14,552 nt of DNA from CAZJGF01 sp964545665 (GTDB lineage Bacteria > Chloroflexota > Dehalococcoidia > GIF9 > AB-539-J10), in the NCBI GenBank assembly GCA_964545665.1, contig CAZJGF010000035.1:1-14552 (forward strand), given 5' to 3'. The notes under the pieces are model-generated. The model was not told the DNA's origin and searched no databases. It saw only the letters and a program-made list of their open reading frames with translations. Of the stretch, positions 7,475 to 13,390 are shown one piece after another. A program made the position numbers and the translations under genes. Every line of letters begins with the position of its first letter. Within the stretch, counting starts at the first letter, position 1.

Positions 7475-8002
7475 ATGGACAACGAGAAGATAAGAAAACC
7501 ACATGAAAGAGACTTCTACAAGCCTATTAAGGAATATCTGGCAAAATCCTTTACACAGAAGTTTGGTAAGTGCTATTTGGAAATTACCGCTGAAGGAGTC
7601 TTTAGTTCTACGCTGAAAAGCGTTGTTCGCCCTGACATTATCTTCTACTTCCTACGGAAAAAGGCACCTGACTTAGCTGGTTTTATAGCCAGAAAACAAT
7701 CAGAGTGGGTTGCTTCATCCGTGCCCAGTATCGTTCAGGACTATATCACGGTAGAGATTAAGAAAGATAAAATAACGTTGGAAGATATTTATCAAGCGAA
7801 GATGTACGGAGACCTTTTCCAAGCAAAATACGCCTTACTAATTTCACCTGAGCGCATACCTGAGGAAATCAAACGACTTGACCAGAACACTTATGTGACT
7901 CGCCGTTATATGAGCGGCTGGTATGTCCATGTCGGATACTGGATTAGCACTGCAAATGTGATAGAACAGAATTGGCTTCCACGTTCACCGTTTCAGGATT
8001 GA
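7475..8002 (+). CDS. PD-(D/E)XK nuclease-like protein
   Basis: This 175-residue protein shows the order of motifs expected for a restriction-endonuclease-like core: Glu11 in HERDF, Asp54 in VRPDIIFYF, the Glu94-Ile95-Lys96 pair in a hydrophobic strand (ITVEIKKD), and Gln107 to Tyr111 as a QxxxY motif like that of RecB-family nucleases, followed by the strand YALLIS. It probably binds a divalent metal and cuts nucleic acid, but this is inferred from motifs only. I chose ATG 7475, with GGAG 7 bases upstream; a longer frame from ATG 7430 would overlap the previous gene by 31 bases. It is the second gene of a low-GC pair with the membrane protein before it. No DNA-binding, helicase or methylase domain accompanies it, so a classic restriction system is unlikely. 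It could instead be a nuclease effector or a nuclease-fold protein with another role. Confidence 0.72.
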   Translation: MDNEKIRKPHERDFYKPIKEYLAKSFTQKFGKCYLEITAEGVFSSTLKSVVRPDIIFYFLRKKAPDLAGFIARKQSEWVASSVPSIVQDYITVEIKKDKITLEDIYQAKMYGDLFQAKYALLISPERIPEEIKRLDQNTYVTRRYMSGWYVHVGYWISTANVIEQNWLPRSPFQD

Positions 8003-8094
8003 CTACCTGCGGTCATTAACCAGTCTGGACAATCTTACATCTACCGACGAAGGACCTTCTATGCCTTACGTGCCTTCTCCGCGGAGGCCTAATT

Positions 8095-8188
8095 GGGTAA
8101 CAAGATTACCCCGTTTCCAACGTGAGTACGGATGGTGGAGACCTATTTATTGACTAATTAGAAGCTAATTTGTGGTAATGAGATTACC
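8095..8188. repeat. Cluster of short inverted repeats downstream of tRNA-Gln
   Basis: Two related dyads share the form GGTAA-N5-TTACC: GGGTAA (8095-8100) with TTACCC (8106-8111), and GGTAA (8174-8178) with TTACC (8184-8188). Between them lies AATTAG (8156-8161) with CTAATT (8165-8170), and just upstream is the 10-base palindrome CTCCGCGGAG (8077-8086). The right-hand dyad begins 6 bases beyond the encoded CCA of the tRNA on the minus strand and could help end or process its transcript, although it has no clear T-run. No gene is seen between 8003 and 8194. Confidence 0.45.
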
Positions 8189-8194
8189 TTAATT

Positions 8195-8268
8195 TGGCTG
8201 GGGATCCAGGATTCGAACCTGGCCTAACTGATCCAGAGTCAGTCGTCCTACCGCTAGACTAATCCCCA
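8195..8268 (-). tRNA. tRNA-Gln, anticodon CTG, CCA encoded
   Basis: The minus strand folds into a complete cloverleaf of 71 bases plus CCA. The acceptor arm is TGGGGAT with ATCCCCA, followed by discriminator G and an encoded CCA. The D arm contains TAGCGGTA, and the anticodon stem ACTGA/TCAGT encloses the loop CTCTGGA, giving anticodon CTG, which reads CAG (Gln). The T arm is CCAGG-TTCGAAT-CCTGG. Such genes are common integration targets. Here a transposase fragment lies just 5' of the gene and foreign-looking genes lie on its 3' side. Confidence 0.96.
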
Positions 8269-8300
8269 ACGAATGAATATTATAGCTACTTCGCCCCGCC

Positions 8301-8471
8301 AGAGCAACACTGCCAATTGAATCAGAGGCCGCAGCGTTTTGATCGGTCGGTGTTGAGATATCAGAATTGAACCATGCTCTGCCAAAATGTGAAGAGGTGT
8401 ACGAGACTATCCGTCCCCACAAAGCGCTCAGTTATCTGGCTCCACAGCAATTTCTCGGACACTTTCAATAA
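8301..8471 (+). pseudogene. C-terminal remnant of an IS3/IS481-type transposase
   Basis: The frame ending at TAA 8469-8471 reads ELNHALPKCEEVYETIRPHK and then ALSYLAPQQFL, which is the hallmark C-terminus of DDE integrase-core transposases of the IS3/IS481 kind ('vYNxxRPHqaLgyltPxqfl'). Going upstream, the frame stays protein-like to about 8301 but is broken by TGA at 8340-8342. The catalytic core and N-terminus are absent, so this is a dead fragment. It abuts the 5' end of the tRNA-Gln gene on the opposite strand, and the beta-subunit operon promoter begins only about 50 bases downstream. Confidence 0.82.
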
Positions 8472-8520
8472 CACAAGAAGGGAGATAGGTGTAGCCAAGC
8501 ACGTGAAGGTGTACAATAAC

Positions 8521-8550
8521 TTGATTGTTACTGTTCGGTTTTGTTATCAT
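8521..8550 (+). promoter_or_regulatory. Probable promoter of the beta-subunit/iorAB operon
   Basis: TTGATT (8521-8526, 4/6) and TATCAT (8545-8550, 5/6) are 18 bases apart. The start site would be near 8557, about 44 bases before the ATG at 8601. Confidence 0.45.
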
Positions 8551-8600
8551 TAGTGGGTTTTGTCACCACACGAGTATCATGAAAGGAGGAGTTTATTGAC

Positions 8601-9662
8601 ATGGAAGCTACAGCCTCTATAGAGTTGTACACGCCGCAGAAGCTGCGACAGGAGGTCATAGATGAGGGGTTATGCCCCTTTTGCGGTGGGTGTGCTGGCG
8701 GCTGTCCCTATCTGGCCCAATACAAAGGCAGAATAGTACAACTGGATTGTTGTACTCTATCGGAGGGCAACTGCTACGACTATTGCCCGCGAACCTATAC
8801 TGATATGGACGCAGTTAGTCAGAAGATTTTCGGAGTCCCATTTAGTGGGGACGGAATAGGTGTTGCCAGAGAAGTGTTGTTGGCAAGGTCAACTGACGCA
8901 GCAACTCGAGAGAAGTCGCAAGACGGAGGCGTGTTAACCGCTCTACTATCGGTAGCACTGGCAGAGGGGATTATTAACGCCGCAATTGTGACAGGAATGT
9001 CTAATAGTGAAACTTCGGCCGGTTTGCTGGCTCGAAATGTTGTGACAGGAATGTCTGATGATAAGACTCCAGTTGGTCTGCTGGCTCGGAAGAAAGAAGA
9101 GTTGCTTCAATGTATCGGTGCTGGCTATGAGAATACCCGTGTGTTATCAGCTCTCAATAGCGTTCCCAAGGAGAGTAGCGAGAAATTGGGAATAATCGGC
9201 TTGCCCTGCCAGGTTGCATCGGTTGGCAAGAGGAAGCTGTCTCCACCACAGAATAGAGTGAATATGGACAATGTCAAGCTGGTGCTTGGTCTATTCTGCG
9301 CTACCAAAAGATGGCTTGAACCGGGCGAGGACAGGCAATATATCAACAAAGCCTGCAGCTACTGCTGGGATTTGACAGCCGAGTTCGCAGATATCTCAGT
9401 AGGTTCAGGCCGAGCTAAGTTCAAAGATTGGAATACTGTTATTGTTCGCACTAAGGCTGGTGCCGAGCTTATGGATATAGCCAAAGCAAAAGGCGCCCTT
9501 GAGACCCAGCCCATACCTGACGAGAGTTTAGCCGTTGAAAAGAAGGCGTCACTGGATAAGAAGAAGAGGGCAGTGAAGAACATTGCCGCAAAAACCGGTG
9601 ACAGGAAGAACCTTCTCTATTTAGGGCTGTCAGAGGCTATTGTCGACAAGCTCTCAACCTAG
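8601..9662 (+). CDS. Coenzyme F420 hydrogenase/dehydrogenase beta-subunit family protein
   Basis: This 353-residue protein belongs to the FrhB/FdhB family, Fe-S flavoproteins that pass electrons between ferredoxin-type clusters and F420 or related carriers. The N-terminus has a ferredoxin-like CPFCGGCAGGCP (Cys25, 28, 31, 35), followed by Cys50, 51, 58 and 62. Family motifs follow: SQDGGVLTALL (106-116), GLPCQ (200-204), GLFC (230-233) and CSYCWDLTAEFADISVG (252-268). Two oddities stand out. An 18-residue unit is tandemly duplicated at residues 129-164, and the link between GLFC and CSYC is only about 18 residues, shorter than I recall for the family. The ATG at 8601 has AAGGAGG about 11 bases upstream. 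It is the first gene before iorA and iorB, so it is probably the electron-transfer partner of that oxidoreductase. Whether the carrier is F420 cannot be told here. Confidence 0.88.
   Translation: MEATASIELYTPQKLRQEVIDEGLCPFCGGCAGGCPYLAQYKGRIVQLDCCTLSEGNCYDYCPRTYTDMDAVSQKIFGVPFSGDGIGVAREVLLARSTDAATREKSQDGGVLTALLSVALAEGIINAAIVTGMSNSETSAGLLARNVVTGMSDDKTPVGLLARKKEELLQCIGAGYENTRVLSALNSVPKESSEKLGIIGLPCQVASVGKRKLSPPQNRVNMDNVKLVLGLFCATKRWLEPGEDRQYINKACSYCWDLTAEFADISVGSGRAKFKDWNTVIVRTKAGAELMDIAKAKGALETQPIPDESLAVEKKASLDKKKRAVKNIAAKTGDRKNLLYLGLSEAIVDKLST
8985..9092 (+). repeat. In-frame tandem duplication of a 54-base unit
   Basis: Unit 1 (8985-9038, from IVTGMS to LLARN) and unit 2 (9039-9092, from VVTGMS to LLARK) are adjacent and in frame. 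By hand alignment they share 41 of 54 bases and 11 of 18 residues, with TGMS, G-LLAR and their spacing conserved. The 15-base core GTGACAGGAATGTCT is identical. The divergence suggests an old duplication that has kept the reading frame. Confidence 0.9.
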
Positions 9663-9717
9663 AAGTCGGATACTTAGATGTTACGTAAAGAATATAAAGC
9701 ACAAGGAGGTGAATAGA

Positions 9718-11655
9718 ATGCCAGGTATCGATGTAGATGCCCCTGGTAGTGTTCAGTTGTTGATGGGCAATGAGGCCTTCGCCCGTGGGGCACTTGAGGC
9801 AGGAGTAGGATTCGCGGCTTCGTATCCTGGGACCCCGGCGTCGGAGATCCTCTCGACTTTGGCTTCAGTAGCCAAGAAAATGAATTTACATGCCGAGTGG
9901 TCTACTAATGAGATAGTAGCCCTGGAGGCAGCCGCTGGCGCTTCCTTCGCTGGTATTCCAGCTATTTCAGGTATGAAGCAGAATGGAATAAATGTGGTTT
10001 CAGACTTCTTGGTCAATACCGGTATGACTGGAATTGGCAAGGGAGGACTAGTCGTGGTAGTCGGTGATGACCCATCGGCCATATCCAGTTCTAATGAACA
10101 AGACTCACGATGGATATGTAGGTGGATGGATATGCCTCTCCTGGAACCGAGCACTGCCCAAGAGGCCAAAGATATGGTGAAGTGGGCGTTTGAGCTTTCC
10201 CGGGAGCTGGACATTGCCTGCGTGGTTCGCGAAACAACCCGCCTTGCTCATACCAGAGGCAATGTGGAGCTAGGAGAGCTGCCTAGGGCAGAGAAGAAAG
10301 CATACTTCCCTGACACGTGGAATATGTGCCAACCGACAAAGGCCAAGTTCACTGCCGGTCCATTTGGAATACTTCACTATCAATTGCAGCAAAGGCTAGC
10401 CAAGGCGCCAGCGATATTTGAAGCGTCGCCGTTTAATTACTATTTAGGACCAGATAAACCAGAGTTGCTGATTATCACCTCTGGCATCTGCCGGCTCTTT
10501 TCCATGGAAGCGGTAGAGCGGTTAGGATTGCAGGACAAGGTAGGTATCTTCAAGTTGGGTACTAGCTGGCCCTTACCAGAAAAGCTTGTGGAGAAACAGT
10601 TGAGCCGGGCTCAGAAGGTTCTCTTCGTAGAAGAGATCAACCCCTTCATTGAAGGCAGCGTAATGGAGCTGGCAGCCAGCTTCCCAGCGACCAAGCCGCA
10701 TATTGACTTCTATGGCAAACGGACAGGACACATGACTCTCTTCGGAGAACAGAACACTGATTTGGTTACTGGTGCCGTAGCTAAGGTAATGGGTATTACC
10801 TATCAAGCACGGGACGCCAAGTACGACAAGGAGCTAAAAGAAGCCGCTAAGATGGCACCCCCGAGGTCTATAAATTTCTGCGCTGGTTGCCCTGAGCGCG
10901 CTGCCTACTGGGCAATTAAGAACGCCCTTACGCTGGATGGCCGTGACGGATTCGCCACCGGTGACATTGGCTGTTACTCTATGGGCTTCGCTGCTGGTGG
11001 CTTTTTCCAGGAAAGAGCTATGCATTGCATGGGAGCAGGCATAGGAGTGGCCAATGGGCTGGGAAACTTGAAACAATTTGGCTTCACTCAGCCGGTGATC
11101 GCTATGGCTGGTGACTCCACCTTTTTCCACGCCTGCATACCAGCGCTAATAAATGGCGTGTATAACCAGGCCAATTTTATCTTTGTCATCTTCGATAATA
11201 GTGCCACCGCTATGACCGGCTTCCAGCCTCACCCCGGAGTCGGAACCTGTGCTACCGGGGAGCCAGCGCCAGTTGTAGATATGGACGCTTTGTGCCGATC
11301 GCTGGGGGCTAAAGTAGAGGTATGTGACCCCTTTGATCTCAAGAACAGCACCGAGACGTTGGTGAGGTTGCTGGCCGATGAGGAACCTGGCGCCAAGGTG
11401 GTGATAATGCGGCGTGTGTGCGAACTGGTAAGAGGCCGGAGGGAAAAGGCCCCGTACAAGATGCATGTCGACACTGACAGGTGCGTAGGCGACGAATGTG
11501 GCTGCAAGCGATTATGTATCAGGCTATTTGGCTGCCCTGGATTGATGTGGGATAAGGAAGCAGGTAAGGCAAAGATAGACGAGGCTCTCTGCACCGGATG
11601 TGGCGTATGTACTGACATATGCCCACAAGGAGCTATTATTAAGGAGGCGGCATAA
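9718..11655 (+). CDS. iorA: Indolepyruvate:ferredoxin oxidoreductase, alpha subunit
   Basis: This 645-residue subunit, with IorB, oxidises indolepyruvate and related aryl-pyruvates with CoA to acyl-CoA, CO2 and reduced ferredoxin in the cytosol. Residues 10-190 form the pyrimidine-binding domain (SYPGTPASEI at 35-44, ISGMKQNGINVVSDF at 83-97), followed by a transketolase C-like domain at about 245-355. The thiamine-diphosphate domain covers about 385-570 and includes CAGCP (388-392) and the cofactor motif from GDS at 465-467 to DN at 493-494. The C-terminal ferredoxin region has one atypically spaced Cys group (589, 594, 596, 600, 606) and a regular CTGCGVCTDICP (625-636). I chose ATG 9718, with AAGGAGGT 7 bases upstream, over an in-frame ATG at 9640 that would overlap the previous gene. 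IorB follows after 2 bases. Confidence 0.95.
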   Translation: MPGIDVDAPGSVQLLMGNEAFARGALEAGVGFAASYPGTPASEILSTLASVAKKMNLHAEWSTNEIVALEAAAGASFAGIPAISGMKQNGINVVSDFLVNTGMTGIGKGGLVVVVGDDPSAISSSNEQDSRWICRWMDMPLLEPSTAQEAKDMVKWAFELSRELDIACVVRETTRLAHTRGNVELGELPRAEKKAYFPDTWNMCQPTKAKFTAGPFGILHYQLQQRLAKAPAIFEASPFNYYLGPDKPELLIITSGICRLFSMEAVERLGLQDKVGIFKLGTSWPLPEKLVEKQLSRAQKVLFVEEINPFIEGSVMELAASFPATKPHIDFYGKRTGHMTLFGEQNTDLVTGAVAKVMGITYQARDAKYDKELKEAAKMAPPRSINFCAGCPERAAYWAIKNALTLDGRDGFATGDIGCYSMGFAAGGFFQERAMHCMGAGIGVANGLGNLKQFGFTQPVIAMAGDSTFFHACIPALINGVYNQANFIFVIFDNSATAMTGFQPHPGVGTCATGEPAPVVDMDALCRSLGAKVEVCDPFDLKNSTETLVRLLADEEPGAKVVIMRRVCELVRGRREKAPYKMHVDTDRCVGDECGCKRLCIRLFGCPGLMWDKEAGKAKIDEALCTGCGVCTDICPQGAIIKEAA

Positions 11656-11657
11656 CT

Positions 11658-12272
11658 ATGAAAGCATTAACTAAGGAGCCACTCAATGTCATTATCGGTG
11701 GAGTCGGTGGACAAGGTAACGTGTTGATGGCTTTCCTGGTCGGAGGAGCTTTGGTTAACAAGGGTTTCTTCGCCGGGGTTTGCGATACCTACGGCACATC
11801 CCAGCGAGGAGGGCCGGTGGCCAGCCACGTTAGAATATCGAAGAAAACGCAGTACGGCCCGTTAATATCCTCAGGACGTGCTGACGTTATTCTTGCTTTA
11901 GAACCAGCGGAGGCTCTGCGATTACTCAACCAGTTCGGTAGCCAGGACACAATTGTTATAACAAACTCCAGGCCGGTCTACCCCTCAGACGTTAGCAGCG
12001 GGAAGGCCACGTACCCTGAGATGGGTGAACTGCTCCAAGCCATTAAGAAATTCTCGGCTAAGCTCACGGTAATAGATGGTACCGACGCAGCATTGAAGAT
12101 GGGCGGCAGCATCTACACCAACATAATTATGATTGGCGCGCTGATTGGTGCAGACCTCTTGCCTCTGGACAGAGAGTCCATAGTACAGGTATTGGCAGAC
12201 CGCTTTCACGGCGCAGTTCTGGATAACAATACAAAAGCTCTGGACAAGGGGATAGAGCTGGTAAGGCAGTAA
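11658..12272 (+). CDS. iorB: Indolepyruvate:ferredoxin oxidoreductase, beta subunit
   Basis: This 204-residue protein is the 2-oxoacid:acceptor oxidoreductase gamma-type subunit that pairs with IorA. The hallmark IIGGVGGQGN at residues 12-21 and GTSQRGGPVASHVRIS at 46-61 are clear, as is the later ALEPAEALR region. Length is typical for a stand-alone IorB. AAGGAGG lies within the last codons of iorA and only 2 bases separate the two genes, indicating translational coupling and a 1:1 complex. The operon ends with a strong hairpin at 12333-12371. Confidence 0.95.
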   Translation: MKALTKEPLNVIIGGVGGQGNVLMAFLVGGALVNKGFFAGVCDTYGTSQRGGPVASHVRISKKTQYGPLISSGRADVILALEPAEALRLLNQFGSQDTIVITNSRPVYPSDVSSGKATYPEMGELLQAIKKFSAKLTVIDGTDAALKMGGSIYTNIIMIGALIGADLLPLDRESIVQVLADRFHGAVLDNNTKALDKGIELVRQ

Positions 12273-12287
12273 AGTCAAACAATATTA

Positions 12288-12317
12288 TTGATAGCAACTA
12301 GCGAAGTTTGCTATACT
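12288..12317 (+). promoter_or_regulatory. Strong-looking promoter between iorB and the terminator hairpin
   Basis: TTGATA (12288-12293, 5/6) and TATACT (12312-12317, 5/6) are 18 bases apart, the best promoter match in the window. Transcription would start near 12324, just before the hairpin at 12333-12371 and the ATG at 12344. The spacer also contains the inverted repeat ATAGCAA (12291-12297) with TTGCTAT (12308-12314), which could be an operator. Confidence 0.5.
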
Positions 12318-12332
12318 ACGCGGCTATCAACA

Positions 12333-12371
12333 GGGAGTGTCTTATGGTCAGTGATAAGGCACTCCCTTTTT
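12333..12371 (+). terminator. Rho-independent terminator after iorB
   Basis: GGGAGTGTCTTAT (12333-12345) pairs with ATAAGGCACTCCC (12354-12366) over 13 positions with a single T-G wobble, leaving an 8-base loop, and is followed directly by TTTTT (12367-12371). It lies 60 bases after the iorB stop. Unusually, the left arm also contains GGGAG and the ATG start of a small reading frame, so it could act as an attenuator for that frame too. Confidence 0.88.
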
Positions 12372-12565
12372 ATCAAGGATTGAAGGAAGAGGACAAAGGT
12401 GACCTTACTACCTTTATGGTGGAGCTGGGGTTACAATAGGCAGAACTTTTGAACTGGCTTTCAGCCTCAGCATTTGTCCCGGTTGCTACCATTGCCAATA
12501 ATTTTAGCAATAAAGTTCCTAACCAGCAACTGGTAGCTAACATTCTGAACCAATTGTGCAATTAG
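12344..12565 (+). pseudogene. Small gene interrupted by an in-frame TAG
   Basis: ATG at 12344 has GGGAG 6 bases upstream and a good promoter at 12288-12317. The frame encodes 31 residues (from MVSDKALPFYQGLKEEDKGD to VELGLQ) to TAG at 12437-12439, then continues in the same frame for 41 more residues (from AELLNWLSASAFVPVATIAN to LVANILNQLCN) to TAG 12563-12565. Both parts have ordinary protein composition, so a single 72-residue protein cut by one nonsense codon is the simplest reading; a real 31-residue peptide is the alternative. TAG also ends the beta-subunit, radical SAM and last membrane-protein genes here, so read-through is unlikely. I do not recognise the protein. Its start lies inside the terminator hairpin. 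Confidence 0.45.
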
Positions 12566-12650
12566 GTAACAAAACAGGCAAATGTTACTCAGTCAACAAA
12601 GCAAGCCATTGTGACCTAAGTCAAGCAATCTGTATGATCGTTACCCTGCT

Positions 12651-13172
12651 TTATGATCTATGTTCAATCATTCTTTGACATTTTTTGAGTGGAGGGAGAA
12701 ATAAAGGAACATTTCTCTTATAGTCAAGATACTTATTGCCGTATACCTTTTCCAAATCACGCTCTTCTACCTTTGCCAGCCCATAAAGAACCGCAATGCC
12801 AATTACTAACCATATTAGGGTGAGTAATCCTGGGAAAAGGAAGGCTATACCGACGATAATAAGCATAAACGCCAAATAGACAGGGTTCCTTGTTCTTGAG
12901 CATATTCCGGTTGTTGCACGACTGCTTATTCTGTGCGTATTTGGAATCTTGATCCAAGCTAGTATGCGGATAGCAACACCAATTACAAGTAGCATTACAC
13001 CCAATATATGTAAAACTAGAGCTAACGAGCTTATTTTCATCAATAATTGAGTGGATACATGGTCATACCGGCCTTGATCACTAAAACAAAACCATCCCAA
13101 CAAAACCAACGCGATGCCCGCTATTAGCTGCCGGCTCCGGGGTGAAGGTGTCCTCCGTGTTCTATTTGCCAA
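12651..13172 (-). CDS. Isoprenylcysteine carboxyl methyltransferase (ICMT)-like membrane protein
   Basis: This 173-residue integral membrane protein belongs to the ICMT/phospholipid methyltransferase superfamily, which uses S-adenosylmethionine. After a basic N-terminus, hydrophobic stretches at about residues 16-30, 48-74 and 98-131 suggest four or five membrane helices. The family core follows: Arg95-Asn96-Pro97 with Tyr99 (SRTRNPVYL), the paired Glu136-Glu137, then VYGNKYLDYKRNVPLFLP (143-160), matching 'EExxLxxxFGxeYxxYxxxVpxfxP'. The substrate of bacterial members is generally unknown. The start is TTG at 13172, with AGGAGGAG about 6-9 bases upstream. It lies 202 bases after the presenilin-like gene on the same strand, so cotranscription is possible but not assured. 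Confidence 0.88.
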   Translation of the reverse strand: MANRTRRTPSPRSRQLIAGIALVLLGWFCFSDQGRYDHVSTQLLMKISSLALVLHILGVMLLVIGVAIRILAWIKIPNTHRISSRATTGICSRTRNPVYLAFMLIIVGIAFLFPGLLTLIWLVIGIAVLYGLAKVEERDLEKVYGNKYLDYKRNVPLFLPPLKKCQRMIEHRS

Positions 13173-13336
13173 GATATCTCCTCCTATTGTTTCATCGTGA
13201 TGATAGTGCCTTTGGGAGCGTTGTGCAAATAGAAGATTAAAAATGCTTGCAGAATATCTGAACTACGTTGGGGTTTGCTAGTTGTAAATCTCTCTGTGGT
13301 GACTGTCAGACTCTGTGCTGCACAACTCGCCCGATT

Positions 13337-13390
13337 GTTGATTATTTCAGGTCACACTCCGCCATACTCTTGTGTCACGAGATAATCAAC
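13337..13390. repeat. Inverted repeat at the 3' end of the protease gene
   Basis: GTTGATTAT (13337-13345) and ATAATCAAC (13382-13390) are perfect 9-base inverted repeats, 36 bases apart, and the right arm covers the last codons of the minus-strand protease gene. It has no T-run, so a simple terminator is not shown; it may stabilise or process the transcript. Confidence 0.4.

Noticed and set aside
8189..8422. Minus-strand 77-codon open frame
   Set aside because: It runs across the tRNA-Gln gene and antisense to the transposase remnant; the composition is not protein-like.
9640..9717. In-frame ATG at 9640 as an upstream start for iorA
   Set aside because: It lies inside the end of the beta-subunit gene and has no ribosome site, while ATG 9718 has AAGGAGGT 7 bases upstream.
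12437..12439. TAG read as pyrrolysine or another sense codon
   Set aside because: Several clear genes in the window end in TAG, and no readthrough element or pyl gene is visible; a nonsense mutation is simpler.
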